Part shown: positions 41,411 through 51,467 of the stretch, in pieces
Layout: each line of letters opens with the position of its first letter
Position numbering within the stretch: the first letter of the stretch is position 1
From: Caulobacter sp. X
GTDB lineage: Bacteria; Pseudomonadota; Alphaproteobacteria; Caulobacterales; Caulobacteraceae
DNA: 64,000 nucleotides
Direction of reading: 5' to 3'
Assembly (NCBI RefSeq): GCF_002742635.1
Contig: NZ_PEGF01000001.1
Coordinates: 992,001 to 1,056,000 of the forward strand
Notes under the pieces: generated by a model
Told to the model about the DNA's origin: nothing
What the model saw: the letters and a program-made list of their open reading frames with translations, nothing else
Database searches by the model: none
Made by a program: the position numbers and the translations under genes

Positions 41411-42907
41411 ATGTTCTCCGCGCCGCGCGCCGATCTCGTTCCCAATACCGCCGCCTATGAAAACGAGCCGCTGGTCAAGGCGACGGGCTTTCGCGAGTAC
41501 GACGCGCGCTGGCTGTTCGGGCCGGAGATCAACCTGCTGGGCGTCCAGGCGCTGGGCCTGGGCCTGGGCACCTATATCCACGAGCTGGGCCAGTCGAAGA
41601 TCGTGGTCGGCCACGACTTCCGCTCCTATTCGTCGTCGATCAAGAACGCCCTGATCCTCGGTTTGATCAGCGCCGGCTGCGAGGTGCACGACATCGGCCT
41701 GGCCCTCTCGCCCACCGCCTATTTCGCCCAGTTCGACCTGGACATCCCGTGCGTGGCGATGGTCACGGCCAGCCACAACGAGAACGGCTGGACCGGCGTG
41801 AAGATGGGCGCCCAGAAGCCGCTGACCTTCGGCCCCGACGAGATGGGCCGGCTGAAAGAGATCGTGCTGAAGGCCCAGTTCGTCGAGCGCGACGGCGGCA
41901 AGCTGATCCGGGTCGAGGGCGAAGCGCAGCGCTACATCGACGACGTCGCCAAACGCGCCAGCCTCAAGCGCCCCTTGAAGGTCATCGCCGCCTGCGGCAA
42001 CGGCACGGCCGGCGCCTTCGTGGTGGAAGCTCTGAAGAAGATGGGCGTGGCCGAGGTGATCCCGATGGACACCGACCTCGACTACACCTTCCCCAAGTAC
42101 AATCCGAACCCGGAGGACCACGAGATGCTGCACGAGATGGCGAAAGCCGTCCGTGAGCATGGCGCGGACATCGCGCTCGGCTTCGACGGCGACGGCGACC
42201 GCTGCGGCGTGGTCGACGACGAGGGCGAGGAGATCTTCGCCGACAAGATCGGCCTGATGCTGGCCCGCGACCTCGCCCCGCTGCATCCGGGCGCGACCTT
42301 CGTGGTCGACGTCAAGTCGACCGGCCTCTACGCCACCGACGAGATCCTGGCCAAGCACGGCTGCACGACGCTCTACTGGAAGACCGGCCACAGCTACATC
42401 AAGCGCAAGAGCGCCGAACTGGGCGCCCTGGCCGGCTTCGAGAAGAGCGGCCACTTCTTCATGAACGGCGAGCTGGGTCGCGGCTATGACGATGGCCTCG
42501 TGGCCGCCGCCGCCATCCTGTCGATGCTGGACCGCAATCCCGGCAAGAAACTCAGCGAACTGAAGAAGGCCCTGCCCGTGGCCTTCACCTCCCTGACCAT
42601 GAGCCCGCACTGCGACGACGAGAAGAAGTACGGCGTCGTCGCAGACGTGGTGAAGGAATACGAGGACCTGTTCGCCGCCGGCGGTTCGATCCTGGGCCGC
42701 AAGATCACCGAGGTGATCACGGTCAACGGCGTGCGGGTGCACCTGGAGGACGGCTCCTGGGTTCTGGTCCGCGCCTCGTCGAACAAGCCCGAGATCGTGG
42801 TGGTCGTCGAGAGCACCCAGTCCGAAGACGACATGCGCGCCCTCTTCCGCCAGGAGGTCAAGCCGCGCCTGGGCGACCGGGTCGGCAAGTACAATCAGGA
42901 GATCTGA
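41411..42907 (+). CDS. Phosphomannomutase/phosphoglucomutase
   Basis: 498 residues. Alpha-D-phosphohexomutase with all four signatures: catalytic Ser121 in TASHNENGWTG, metal loop FDGDGDRCG, sugar loop GFEKSGHFF, and the phosphate-binding RASSNKPE near the end. It supplies mannose-1-phosphate or glucose-1-phosphate for surface polysaccharides. It follows kdsD, another LPS precursor enzyme. Confidence 0.93.
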   Translation: MFSAPRADLVPNTAAYENEPLVKATGFREYDARWLFGPEINLLGVQALGLGLGTYIHELGQSKIVVGHDFRSYSSSIKNALILGLISAGCEVHDIGLALSPTAYFAQFDLDIPCVAMVTASHNENGWTGVKMGAQKPLTFGPDEMGRLKEIVLKAQFVERDGGKLIRVEGEAQRYIDDVAKRASLKRPLKVIAACGNGTAGAFVVEALKKMGVAEVIPMDTDLDYTFPKYNPNPEDHEMLHEMAKAVREHGADIALGFDGDGDRCGVVDDEGEEIFADKIGLMLARDLAPLHPGATFVVDVKSTGLYATDEILAKHGCTTLYWKTGHSYIKRKSAELGALAGFEKSGHFFMNGELGRGYDDGLVAAAAILSMLDRNPGKKLSELKKALPVAFTSLTMSPHCDDEKKYGVVADVVKEYEDLFAAGGSILGRKITEVITVNGVRVHLEDGSWVLVRASSNKPEIVVVVESTQSEDDMRALFRQEVKPRLGDRVGKYNQEI

Positions 42908-42931
42908 CGCGAGCACATCGCCGATCGATCG

Positions 42932-42964
42932 AAGGCCGGGGCGAAAGCTCCGGCCTTTCTCTTT
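42932..42964 (+). terminator. Terminator of the phosphohexomutase gene
   Basis: AAGGCCGGGGC (42932-42942), GAAA loop, GCTCCGGCCTT with one G-U pair, then TCTCTTT. Confidence 0.88.
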
Positions 42965-42991
42965 GGGCCCATGTGGGGTACCGACCGCGCC

Positions 42992-43429
42992 ATGATCAGG
43001 CTCCGCCCTTCCCGCCCCGAAGACGGCCCACGGGTCGTCGAGATCTGGGCCGCCGCCGTGGACGCGACGCACGACTTCCTCACGCCTGAGGACCGCGCGG
43101 CGATCGGGCGCGAGGTCGAGGCCTTCTTGCCCACCGCCCCTCTGACCGTCGCCGTCGACCGCCGCGACCGCCCCGTCGGCTTCATGCTGATCGCCGGCTC
43201 GCACATGGAGGCGCTGTTCATCGATCCCGAGCATCGCGACGCCGGGATCGGGCGGATGCTGATCGAATACGCCCTGGCGGTGCACCCGATCCTGACCACC
43301 GACGTCAATGAACAGAACGCCCAGGCGGTCGGCTTCTACAAACATATGGGCTTCGAGCCGACGGGCTGGTCGGCGACCGACGGCCAGGGCCGCGCCTATC
43401 CGTTGATCCATCTGCGCTTTGGCGTCTGA
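42992..43429 (+). CDS. GNAT family N-acetyltransferase
   Basis: 145 residues. Acetyl-CoA-binding core MEALFIDPEHRDAGIGRMLIEYAL (RDAGIG is the pyrophosphate loop), then TTDVNEQNAQAVGFYKHMGFEPTG, the YjaB-like ending. The substrate is unknown. ATG 42992 starts directly on the usual IRLRPSRPEDGPRVV strand; ATG 42971 adds seven residues and lies just after the preceding terminator. Confidence 0.87.
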   Translation: MIRLRPSRPEDGPRVVEIWAAAVDATHDFLTPEDRAAIGREVEAFLPTAPLTVAVDRRDRPVGFMLIAGSHMEALFIDPEHRDAGIGRMLIEYALAVHPILTTDVNEQNAQAVGFYKHMGFEPTGWSATDGQGRAYPLIHLRFGV

Positions 43430-43474
43430 GCGGTTCGGGTTTAGCTGCTCGTCCATCCGCCAAACGAGTCGCCC

Positions 43475-44752
43475 ATGCGCCGCCTGCTCACCGCCCTCGC
43501 CCTGATCCTCGCGCCTGGCCTCGCCGAGGCCGCCCAGCCGATCCTGCTGAAGCCCGCCCGGGTCTGGACGGCCGAGGACGCCGGGCCGCCCCACGCGGGC
43601 TGGGCGGTGCTGATGAAGGACGACAGGATCGCCGCCGTCGGCCCGCTGGCTTCGATCGACGCCAAGGACGCCCAGGTCATCGATCTGCCGGGCGCAACGG
43701 TAATCCCGGGGCTGATGGACCTGCACAGCCACCTCTTTCTGCACCCGTACAACGAGACCTCGTGGGACGATCAGGTGCTGAGGGAGAGCCCGACCTATCG
43801 AACCCTGCGCGCCGGCGTGCAGGCCAAGGCGACGCTGGAGGCGGGCTTCACGACGCTGCGCGATCTGGGCACCGAGGGCGTCGGCGCCGCCGACGTTCCG
43901 CTGAAGAAGGCGATCAACGACGGCGTGATCCCCGGCCCGCGCCTGTTCGTCGCCACCAAGGCCATCGTGGCGACCGGCGCCTACGGCCCGGCCCGGCGCA
44001 ACTTCAATCCCGAGGCCGAAATCCCGCAGGGCGCGCAGGAAGCCAGCGGCGTTCCCGAGGTGATCAAGGCCGTCCGCGAGCAGGCCGGGGCCGGCGCCGA
44101 CTGGATCAAGGTCTACGCCGACTACCGGGTCGGGCCCGATGGCTCCACGCAGCCGACCTTCAGCCTCGAAGAGCTCAAAGCCCTGGTCGAGACCGCCCAC
44201 TCTGGCGGCCGGCCCGTCTCGGCCCACGCCTCCAGCGACGAGGGCATGCGCCGCGCGGTCCTGGCCGGCGTCGACACGATCGAGCACGGCTACGGCGGCT
44301 CGGAGGCGACCTTCAAGCTGATGGCCGAGAAGGGCGTCGTCTTCTTCCCGACCCTGACGGCGGTCGAGAGCACCTCGACCTATTTCGGCGGCTATGTCGC
44401 GGGCAAGACGCCGCCGACAGTCGCCATGCGCAACGCCGACCGGGCCTTCAAGCTGGCGATGAAAAGCGGCGTCACGATCGGCATGGGCAGCGACGTCGGC
44501 GTCTTCCGCCACGGCGACAACGCCCGCGAGCTGATCCTGATGGTCAAGGCGGGCATGACGCCGGTCCAAGCCTTGCTGGCCGCGACGGCGGTCGACGCCA
44601 AGGCGCTGGGGCGAGCCGACAGCCTGGGCCAGTTGAAGCCCGGCTATCTGGCCGACCTCGTCGCGGTGACGGGCGACCCGACGCAAGCGATCGAGGCGAC
44701 GCGGGACGTCGTTCTGGTCGTCAAAGGCGGACAAATCATCACCCGCCGCTGA
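43475..44752 (+). CDS. Exported amidohydrolase, prolidase-like
   Basis: 425 residues. Signal peptide to about residue 20 (AEAAQ). Metal-dependent hydrolase barrel: HSHLF in [12 protein letters not shown], a bridging Lys in DWIKVYADY, His in [10 protein letters not shown] and DTIEHGYGG, and Asp in [15 protein letters not shown]. This subgroup includes Caulobacter Xaa-Pro and Xaa-Arg type dipeptidases, so a periplasmic peptidase role is likely, though imidazolonepropionase-like activities cannot be excluded. Confidence 0.88.
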   Translation: MRRLLTALALILAPGLAEAAQPILLKPARVWTAEDAGPPHAGWAVLMKDDRIAAVGPLASIDAKDAQVIDLPGATVIPGLMDLHSHLFLHPYNETSWDDQVLRESPTYRTLRAGVQAKATLEAGFTTLRDLGTEGVGAADVPLKKAINDGVIPGPRLFVATKAIVATGAYGPARRNFNPEAEIPQGAQEASGVPEVIKAVREQAGAGADWIKVYADYRVGPDGSTQPTFSLEELKALVETAHSGGRPVSAHASSDEGMRRAVLAGVDTIEHGYGGSEATFKLMAEKGVVFFPTLTAVESTSTYFGGYVAGKTPPTVAMRNADRAFKLAMKSGVTIGMGSDVGVFRHGDNARELILMVKAGMTPVQALLAATAVDAKALGRADSLGQLKPGYLADLVAVTGDPTQAIEATRDVVLVVKGGQIITRR

Positions 44753-44830
44753 TCGACCTCGGAAGCGCGACGAGGCCTTGGGCTGGCGCGCGCTCGCCGC
44801 TAAGCAGGCGTGACCGTTCAAGGAGTCGCC

Positions 44831-45730
44831 ATGCGCCTGCCCGCCCTCGTCCTGACCCTGCTGGCCCTGCTGGTCTCGCCCGCCCTCGCCCAGCGGCTCG
44901 ACGCGACGCCGCGCGTGGCCGTGATCTCGGCCTTCCCGCCGGAGATCGGCGCGCTGAACGCCGCGACCAAGGACCAGAAGACCTTCGACGTCCACGGCGT
45001 GAAGTTCATGACAGGCCAGATGGAGGGCAAGCCGGTTGTCGTGTTCCTGAGCGGCGTCTCGATGGTCAATGCGGCCATGACCACCCAGATGGCGCTGGAC
45101 CGCTTCAACATCACCCGCATCGTCTTCTCGGGCATCGCCGGCGGCGTCGACGAGGGCCTGGACATCGGCGACGTGGTCGTCGCCGATCGCTGGGCCCAGA
45201 ACCTGGAGAGCGCCTTCGCCCGCGAGACCGACAAGGGCTTCGAGGTCTCGCCCAGCATCCGCAACAGCACCTTGCCGAACTACGGCATGATCTTCCCCCG
45301 GGCGATCCTGTTGCCCGGTGACAGCCTCCAAGACGGCCGCGTCTGGTTCCCGTCCGACCCGGCCCTGCTGGAGACCGCCAAGCAGGTGGCCGCCTCGGTC
45401 GCCTTGCAGCGCTGCGCCGCCGACAAGTGCCTGATCCATCCGCCCAAGGTGGTGATCGGCGGGGCCGGCGTCTCGGCGCCAGTGTTCCTCGACAACGCCG
45501 CCTACCGCAAATACCTGCGCTCGGCTTTCGACGCCCGCCTGGTCGACATGGAGAGCGCCGCGGTCGCCCACGTAGCGCTCGTCAACAAGACCCCGTTCAT
45601 CGCCTTCCGCAGCCTGTCGGACCTGGCCGGCGGCGGCGCGGGCGCCAACGAGATGCACACCTTCATGGCCCTGGCCTCGGACAATTCGGCGACGGTCGTG
45701 AAGGCGTTCGTCAAGGCGCTGCCCAACTAG
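44831..45730 (+). CDS. Exported 5'-methylthioadenosine/S-adenosylhomocysteine nucleosidase-like protein
   Basis: 299 residues. Signal peptide (1 to about 20, ALAQ), then a PNP/UDP superfamily core: AVISAFPPEIGAL, GVSMVNAAMTTQMALDRF, SGIAGGVDEGLDIGDVVVA, DMESAAVAHVAL and SLSDLAGG. It resembles MtnN but is exported and carries an extra insert (about 130-190), so it may scavenge extracytoplasmic nucleosides. ATG 44831 has AAGGAG six bases ahead; the earlier in-frame start lacks a signal-peptide fit. Confidence 0.88.
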   Translation: MRLPALVLTLLALLVSPALAQRLDATPRVAVISAFPPEIGALNAATKDQKTFDVHGVKFMTGQMEGKPVVVFLSGVSMVNAAMTTQMALDRFNITRIVFSGIAGGVDEGLDIGDVVVADRWAQNLESAFARETDKGFEVSPSIRNSTLPNYGMIFPRAILLPGDSLQDGRVWFPSDPALLETAKQVAASVALQRCAADKCLIHPPKVVIGGAGVSAPVFLDNAAYRKYLRSAFDARLVDMESAAVAHVALVNKTPFIAFRSLSDLAGGGAGANEMHTFMALASDNSATVVKAFVKALPN

Positions 45731-45881
45731 CGGCGTTTTCCGATCAGTGTGAAACGGTCATCGGATCGAAAAAGGCTCTAAACTTTTGAATGAGAGCCCT
45801 CCTCTCGCCGACGCTCGGTCGGCCAGCCTCGGGACGATCGCATCGACCCGACGAGCCCCGATAAAGATCGAGTCCAGATGC

Positions 45882-45902
45882 AAATGAGATTGACTCTCAT
45901 GA
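45882..45902. promoter_or_regulatory. Fur-like iron box
   Basis: Perfect inverted repeat ATGAGA (45884-45889), TTGAC, TCTCAT (45895-45900), flanked by AA on the left. It matches the Fur-box style of AT-rich 19-mers and lies 50 bases before the TonB receptor. A partial copy, AATGAGA, occurs at 45789-45795. Confidence 0.65.
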
Positions 45903-45950
45903 TCAACGCGAAGTAAGCGCCGCACCATCGTTTTTGCGTGGGGTGCTTTC

Positions 45951-48269
45951 ATGAAGCGGATGGGGTTGGCGGCGGGCGCGCTGGGCGTTCTGGTTATGGC
46001 GCAAGGGGCGCGAGCGGCCGAGGTCGCCAAGGCCGAAGACCAGTCCACCGCCGTGGAGGCCGTGGTCGTCACGGGCGAGAAGACCTCCCGCTCTTTGCAG
46101 CAGACGGTGACCAGCGTCGCGGTGACCACCGCCGCGCGCATCGAGCGCGAGAACATCCAGACCTTCTATGACGTGGTCGCCCGCACGGCGAACATGAGCG
46201 AGACCTACGGCAAGACCGGCTTCACGATCCGCGGCGTCAGCAACATGAACGTGTCGGGCGGCGGCACGGGCGGCCTGGCGACCGTCTATGTCGACGGCGC
46301 CGCCCTGCCGATTGAGGCCGTCTACGGCGGTCCGCTCGAGATGTGGGACATCGGCCAGGTCGAGGTGTTGCGTGGGCCGCAATCGACGCTGCAGGGCCGC
46401 AACTCGCTGGCCGGCGCGGTCGTCATCACCTCGGCCAATCCGACCTACGTCCCGCAGTTCCGGGCGCGGGTGAACCTCGCCAGCGGCGACGAGCGCACCT
46501 TCGCGATCGCGGGCGGCGGCCCGATCGTCGCGGATCAGCTGGCCTTCCGCGCCTCGGTCGAGAAGAAGGACAGCGACGGCTTCGTCTATAATCAGACGCT
46601 GAAGCGCGACATCGACGCGCTGGACAGCCTGAACGTCCGGGGCAAGCTGCTGTTCACGCCAAGCGCCCTGCCCGGCCTGAAGGCGATGCTGACCTACGCC
46701 CACAGCGACCGCGACGCCGGCTATCTGTTCACCTATTCGCGCATCGACACGCCCGACTACTACAAGCACCGGGTGGATCTGTCGGGTGATCCGAACCGCA
46801 CGAAGACCAAGACCGACATCCTGACCGCCGATGTCGCCTACAGGTTCAGCGACAAGCTGACCCTGAACGCGATTGCCTCGCTGAACACGGTCAAGACCCG
46901 CTCCACCTATGATCTCGACTTCAAGGCCGTCAGAACCTCGTACGGCGCGCGGCGCGAGGACACCGACACAGCCTCGCAGGAGCTGCGGCTGAACTATGAC
47001 GGCGAGCGCCTGAAGGGCCTGATCGGCCTCTACCACGCCAAGCGTGACGTCCAGGACCTGACCGCCAGCCAGGTCAACGTCACCTTCCCGCGGACGACGC
47101 TGGTCAACACCCTGACCTCGACCCTGCTGGCCAGCGTCCCCAACCCGACCGCCGCCCAGCAGGCGGCCGCGTCGGCCCAGGCCAACGCCTTCGCCAACCT
47201 CTATATCGCGGCCCTGCCGGTGATCCCGGTGGACTATTCGGGCGAGCAGCCGTCGGTGATCGACACCAGCGCCATCTTCGCCGACGCCAGCTACGCCCTG
47301 ACCGACAAGCTGAGCCTGCTGGGCGGCTTTCGCTATGACCACGAGAAGAACACCGGCGGCAGCAGCCAGGTCGCGCGCTTCACGGGGACCTATCCCACGG
47401 CGTCGAGCTTTGGGGCCTACGCGCCTTACGTGACCCTGGTGAACGCCTTCGTCGCCAACATGGTGGCCCAGGCGGGCTCCGCGGCGCCGGAGGACACCCG
47501 GACCTTCAACGCCTTCCTGCCCAAGGTCGGCGTCAAGTACGACTGGACGCCGGACATCAACACCAGCCTGGTCGCCCAGCGCGGCTATCGCTCCGGCGGC
47601 TCGACGGTGAACATCGCCCGCTCGACCGTGGCGGCCTACGACCCCGAATATACCTGGAACTATGAAGCCTCGCTGCGCACCGCCTGGCTGGACGGGACCC
47701 TGACGGTCAACGCCAACGCCTTCTATGTCGACTGGAAGGACCAGCAGGTCACGGTGAACCTGGGCATCAACAGCTACGACTACGAAGTCCGCAACGCGGG
47801 CAAGTCGCACCTCTACGGCTTCGAGCTGGAGCTCGCCCAGCGGGTCACCCCGGCGCTGTCGTGGTACGCGTCGCTGGGCCACACGCGGACCAAGTTCGAC
47901 GACTTCACCATCACCTCGGGCGTCGACACGCGGAATCTCGCCGGGTCGGAGTTCCCCTACGCCCCGCACTGGACGGTGGCGATGGGCGCCGACTATCGCT
48001 GGGCCAGCGGCCTGATCGCCCACCTGGACGGAAACTATCGGTCCGGCAGCTACTCCTCGGCGGGCTTGCAGCAGGCGCAGGACGATGTCGTCAAGGAACG
48101 CGTCGTGTTCAACGGCCGATTCGGCTACGAGCGCGCCCGCTGGGGCGCGTACATCTACGGCAAGAACCTGCTGAACGCGACCTACGCCCAGTACACCCGC
48201 GCCGACGTGGGCGTGGCGATGCTGAGCGAGCCCCGCATTCTGGGCCTGACCCTGGAAACGCGCTGGTGA
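45951..48269 (+). CDS. TonB-dependent outer-membrane receptor, probably for siderophores
   Basis: 772 residues. Signal peptide (1 to about 22, ARAA); a TonB-box-like region near VEAVVVTGEK; plug domain about 50-165 with TGFTIRGVSNMN, VYVDGAALP and IGQVEVLRGPQSTLQGRNSLAGAV; then a 22-strand barrel ending in ETRW, with a C-terminal aromatic residue for assembly. A Fur-like box upstream and a PepSY reductase-type gene downstream point to ferric siderophore uptake. The ligand is unknown. Confidence 0.93.
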   Translation: MKRMGLAAGALGVLVMAQGARAAEVAKAEDQSTAVEAVVVTGEKTSRSLQQTVTSVAVTTAARIERENIQTFYDVVARTANMSETYGKTGFTIRGVSNMNVSGGGTGGLATVYVDGAALPIEAVYGGPLEMWDIGQVEVLRGPQSTLQGRNSLAGAVVITSANPTYVPQFRARVNLASGDERTFAIAGGGPIVADQLAFRASVEKKDSDGFVYNQTLKRDIDALDSLNVRGKLLFTPSALPGLKAMLTYAHSDRDAGYLFTYSRIDTPDYYKHRVDLSGDPNRTKTKTDILTADVAYRFSDKLTLNAIASLNTVKTRSTYDLDFKAVRTSYGARREDTDTASQELRLNYDGERLKGLIGLYHAKRDVQDLTASQVNVTFPRTTLVNTLTSTLLASVPNPTAAQQAAASAQANAFANLYIAALPVIPVDYSGEQPSVIDTSAIFADASYALTDKLSLLGGFRYDHEKNTGGSSQVARFTGTYPTASSFGAYAPYVTLVNAFVANMVAQAGSAAPEDTRTFNAFLPKVGVKYDWTPDINTSLVAQRGYRSGGSTVNIARSTVAAYDPEYTWNYEASLRTAWLDGTLTVNANAFYVDWKDQQVTVNLGINSYDYEVRNAGKSHLYGFELELAQRVTPALSWYASLGHTRTKFDDFTITSGVDTRNLAGSEFPYAPHWTVAMGADYRWASGLIAHLDGNYRSGSYSSAGLQQAQDDVVKERVVFNGRFGYERARWGAYIYGKNLLNATYAQYTRADVGVAMLSEPRILGLTLETRW

Positions 48270-48829
48270 GCGCGCTCTGGGCCCTGGCGCTAACGCCATT
48301 GCCGCTGGCCGGCGCTGTCCTGCTGAAACGCGCCTGGGATGGCCCCAGCCCCCGACGCCCCTGGCTGATCCTGGGCGGCTGGAGCCTGCTGATCCTGGCG
48401 ATCGCCGCATCGGTTCCCCTACTGGGGCCCGCACGCGGGCCCTCGGCCATGCTGGCGGTCGGCTCGACGGCCGTCCTCGGCTTCGTCGCGGCCGGGATCG
48501 AGCGCCGCGATGCTCGCAGGAAGGCCCCGAGGGAGCTGGCGCCCGAGCCGTCGGATCGTCGCCGCGTCGCCTGGCGCGGCTGGCTCCGCGGCTTCCTGGC
48601 CGGTCCCCTGGCGGGCGTGGCCGCCCTGGGCTGCGGTCTGGCGGTGGCGATCTGCGCGCCCGGCCAGGTCCAGAGCCGCATGGTGATCGGCGGGCTGATC
48701 GTCCCGTTCCTGTGGGCCGGCGGCATGGCCTGGACCCTTTCCGACGACAAGATCCTGCGGGCCTTCGCGGTCCTGGCCGGCGTCGCGACCCTGACCCTGG
48801 GCGCGGCCTTCCTGAAGGGCGCGCTGTGA
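48266..48829 (+). CDS. Small membrane protein of the iron-uptake operon
   Basis: 187 residues. GTG start at 48266 overlaps the receptor stop (GTGA). About five hydrophobic helices with an Arg-rich loop near residues 78-100 (ERRDARRK, PSDRRRVAWRG). Small unassigned membrane proteins often sit between TonB receptors and PepSY genes. Its TGA at 48827-48829 overlaps the next ATG, so all three genes are translationally linked. Confidence 0.75.
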   Translation: MSALWALALTPLPLAGAVLLKRAWDGPSPRRPWLILGGWSLLILAIAASVPLLGPARGPSAMLAVGSTAVLGFVAAGIERRDARRKAPRELAPEPSDRRRVAWRGWLRGFLAGPLAGVAALGCGLAVAICAPGQVQSRMVIGGLIVPFLWAGGMAWTLSDDKILRAFAVLAGVATLTLGAAFLKGAL

Positions 48830-50343
48830 TGGACGTCTCCGCCGACAAGCGCCACGCCGCCAAGACCAAGGCCGCGGGCAAGCCGATCTGGCCGAAGATC
48901 CCCGCCGAGTTCGTCCGCGCCATGCTGGCCGGTCACTCGGCCCTGGGCCTAGCCTTCGCGGCGCTGATCTATCTGGTCTGCTTTTCCGGCTCGATCGCTG
49001 TGTTCACTCAGGAGTTCGAGCGCTGGGAGCAGCCGGCGGGACCAGTGCTGCGCGCGGTGTCGCCCCACGCCGTGAACGCCGCCGTCCAGGACGCCGTCGC
49101 GCGCAACCCGAAGGCCCACGACCTGCTGGTCCGCCTGCCCGAACCCGCCAACCCTCGCCTGAGCGTTCAGGCCGACGACGCCAGCGGCCGCGAACACACC
49201 TATGTCGCCGATCAGACCGGTCGTCTCGTGAGAGAGGCGCGGACGCCCTGGGCCGAGTTCCAGGCCAAGCTGCATACCGTGCTTCACCTGCCCAGCACAT
49301 GGGGCCGGTTCGTGGTGGGCCTGACCGGCGTGGCGCTGCTGTCGTCGCTGATTTCGGGCGTGCTGTCGCATCCCCGGGTCTTCAAGGACGCCTTCGCCTT
49401 CCGCTGGGGGGGCTCCAAGCGCCTGCAGGAGGCCGACCTCCATAATCGGATCTCGGTCTGGGGCCTGCCCTTCCACCTCGCCGTCTCCCTGACCGGCGCC
49501 TTCCTGGGCCTGACGACGATCATCGTCGGCGTCCTGGCCCTGGCGACCTTCAAGGGCGACACGACCAAGGCCTATGCGCTGTTCACCGGTCCCACCGTGA
49601 AGGACGATCCGCGCCCGGCCAAGGTCATGGACGTCGGCGCCGCCCTTACCGCCGTGACGGCGCGCCATCCGGACGCGCGGCCGACCTATCTCTACGTCCA
49701 GCATCCCGGCGAGCGCGGCCAGCACGTCAACGTCAATGTCGTGACCGAAAACCGCCTGTCGCGCGGCGAGACCGTTGTGGTCGACGGCGACGGCAAGATC
49801 CTGGGCGAGGTCGGCTATGAGGGGAACGCGCTGGGCTTTCGCGTGCTCTCGGCCATGACGCCGCTGCACTTCGGCTGGTTCGGCGGCTGGCCGGTCAAGG
49901 TCGCGTACCTGTTGCTGGGCCTTGGCCTGACGGCCGTGACCTCGAGCGGCGTCGCCATCTGGCTGGCTCGGCGCCGCGACAAGGGCCGTCCCACTCCGCG
50001 CTGGGAGCGGATCTGGATCGCCTTCGTCTGGAGCCAGCCGGTCGCCTACGCCTTTTCGGCCCTGGTCGCGCTGCTGTCGCCCCAAGCCGCGCCCGTGGCG
50101 GTCTGGGGCCTGGCGACCCTGGCGTGCTGCGCGGCGGCGCTCGTCGGCTCGCCGGCCGGGATTTCCGTGGCGCTGCGCCGGATCGGCGCCAGCCTGATCG
50201 CTCTGGTCGCCCTGGTCCATGGCGCCTTTCACGGCCAAGGAATGGCCGATCCGGTCGGCTGGGGCATGGACGCGGCCCTGCTGGCGACCGCGCTTCTGCT
50301 GGCGGCGACGACCCTCGCTCGCCGACCAAGCGCCGCGCGGTGA
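48829..50343 (+). CDS. PepSY-associated TM helix protein, iron-uptake type
   Basis: 504 residues. Four or more transmembrane segments around periplasmic PepSY-like regions: first helix [33 protein letters not shown], then [40 protein letters not shown], and [25 protein letters not shown]. The repeated His residues at helix ends fit heme binding, as in FoxB/FsqB-like ferric-siderophore reductases. A long hydrophobic C-terminal extension (about 385-500) is added. The operon position supports iron release from siderophores. Confidence 0.88.
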   Translation: MDVSADKRHAAKTKAAGKPIWPKIPAEFVRAMLAGHSALGLAFAALIYLVCFSGSIAVFTQEFERWEQPAGPVLRAVSPHAVNAAVQDAVARNPKAHDLLVRLPEPANPRLSVQADDASGREHTYVADQTGRLVREARTPWAEFQAKLHTVLHLPSTWGRFVVGLTGVALLSSLISGVLSHPRVFKDAFAFRWGGSKRLQEADLHNRISVWGLPFHLAVSLTGAFLGLTTIIVGVLALATFKGDTTKAYALFTGPTVKDDPRPAKVMDVGAALTAVTARHPDARPTYLYVQHPGERGQHVNVNVVTENRLSRGETVVVDGDGKILGEVGYEGNALGFRVLSAMTPLHFGWFGGWPVKVAYLLLGLGLTAVTSSGVAIWLARRRDKGRPTPRWERIWIAFVWSQPVAYAFSALVALLSPQAAPVAVWGLATLACCAAALVGSPAGISVALRRIGASLIALVALVHGAFHGQGMADPVGWGMDAALLATALLLAATTLARRPSAAR

Positions 50344-50437
50344 AGAGCGACGGGGCGCGGCCTTGCTCCGCGCCCCTTCGCCCACCATTCTCGCCGAACG
50401 GCGCGGCGCCCGACCGCGTCCAAGGAGGAACCTCGCC

Positions 50438-50836
50438 ATGACCGCTTTCGATCGCCGCGCCCTCCTCTCCGGCGGTCTCGCGGCCGGCGCCGCCCTGGCG
50501 ACGTCCGCGAGCGCCGCGCCCGAGGCCCCTCTGGTGTTCCATCAGGTGTTCTTCTGGCTGAAGACCCCCGGCGCCAAGGCCGATCGCGACCAACTGATCG
50601 CGGGTCTCAAGGCGCTGAAGGCCATCGAGGTGATCCAGCAGCTGCACATCGGCGTGCCGGCCTCGACCGAGAAGCGCGACGTGGTGGACAACAGCTACGA
50701 CGTCTCGGAGCTGATGGCCTTCAAAAGCGTCGAGGACCAGAAGCGCTATCAGGACCACCCGCTGCACCAGAAGTTCGTGACCGACTGCGGCCACCTCTGG
50801 AGCAAGGTGGTGGTCTACGACAGCATGGCGGTCTGA
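50438..50836 (+). CDS. Exported Dabb (stress-responsive alpha/beta barrel) domain protein
   Basis: 132 residues. A twin-arginine-like leader ([13 protein letters not shown]..., cleavage near ASAAP) precedes a single Dabb domain: [44 protein letters not shown] ... [21 protein letters not shown]. Dabb domains dimerise into barrels; the substrate is unknown. ATG 50438 follows AAGGAGGAACCTCGCC. It may be part of the iron operon, 94 bases downstream. Confidence 0.85.
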   Translation: MTAFDRRALLSGGLAAGAALATSASAAPEAPLVFHQVFFWLKTPGAKADRDQLIAGLKALKAIEVIQQLHIGVPASTEKRDVVDNSYDVSELMAFKSVEDQKRYQDHPLHQKFVTDCGHLWSKVVVYDSMAV

Positions 50837-50910
50837 CGGCGCGGATGAGCGCCCAGATTGACACCCTAGGCGGCGAGCGTACGCTCGCGTCAGCCTGGGG
50901 AGAACTTGTG

Positions 50911-51435
50911 ATGATCAGGACTGCTCTGACCGCCGCCACGGCCCTGCTGTTCGTCACTCCGGCTTTCGCCGAGGCTTGGCCAAGCCAGGACTGGTCCGTG
51001 ATGAAGGTCGTAGCCCTCTCCTCGGCGGCGTCGGCCAGCGCGCGGCCCGACGGCGGAGCCAACCCGCCGATGGACTGGATGACCAGCGCCAACGGCGTGC
51101 TGGGCGGCCCCTCGCCGAACGCGGCCAAGACCGTCGCGTTCGATACCAGCGCCGTCAGCCGCAACGGCCGGACCATCGATCTGACCTACTATGTGTGGGC
51201 TCAAGACAAGATGGGCCTCACCGAGGTCACCTCGCGGATCGACTGCCGCAAGACAGGCGAAACCGTGCTGGGCATGCGTAAGTTCGGCGCCGACCTGCGG
51301 CCGGTGGCGAGCACGAAGCAGAGCTTCCGCAAGGTCGACGCGATGTCGCGCGCCGTGGCCCAGAGGGTCTGCGCCGCGCCGAAGGACCAGGTCGTTAGCG
51401 GCAAGTCGCTGCCCGAACTCTTCAAGGCCAGCTGA
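50911..51435 (+). CDS. Exported hypothetical protein
   Basis: 174 residues. Signal peptide (1 to about 20, ending AFAEA); the mature protein is small with Cys at VTSRIDCRKT and AQRVCAAPK, which could form a disulfide. No domain recognised. ATG 50911 is preferred; GGGGAGAACTT lies upstream, and the frame from 50845 would bury the signal peptide. Confidence 0.7.
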   Translation: MIRTALTAATALLFVTPAFAEAWPSQDWSVMKVVALSSAASASARPDGGANPPMDWMTSANGVLGGPSPNAAKTVAFDTSAVSRNGRTIDLTYYVWAQDKMGLTEVTSRIDCRKTGETVLGMRKFGADLRPVASTKQSFRKVDAMSRAVAQRVCAAPKDQVVSGKSLPELFKAS

Positions 51436-51467
51436 CCCACCTGATCCGGCCGTCGGTCGGACTCTTG

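Noticed and set aside
41351..45658. 1435-codon minus-strand open frame
   Set aside because: Shadow of four recognisable plus-strand genes; composition is typical of antisense frames in high-GC DNA.
45903..48923. 1006-codon minus-strand open frame over the TonB receptor
   Set aside because: Arg/Gly-rich shadow without domain; the receptor reads clearly on the plus strand.
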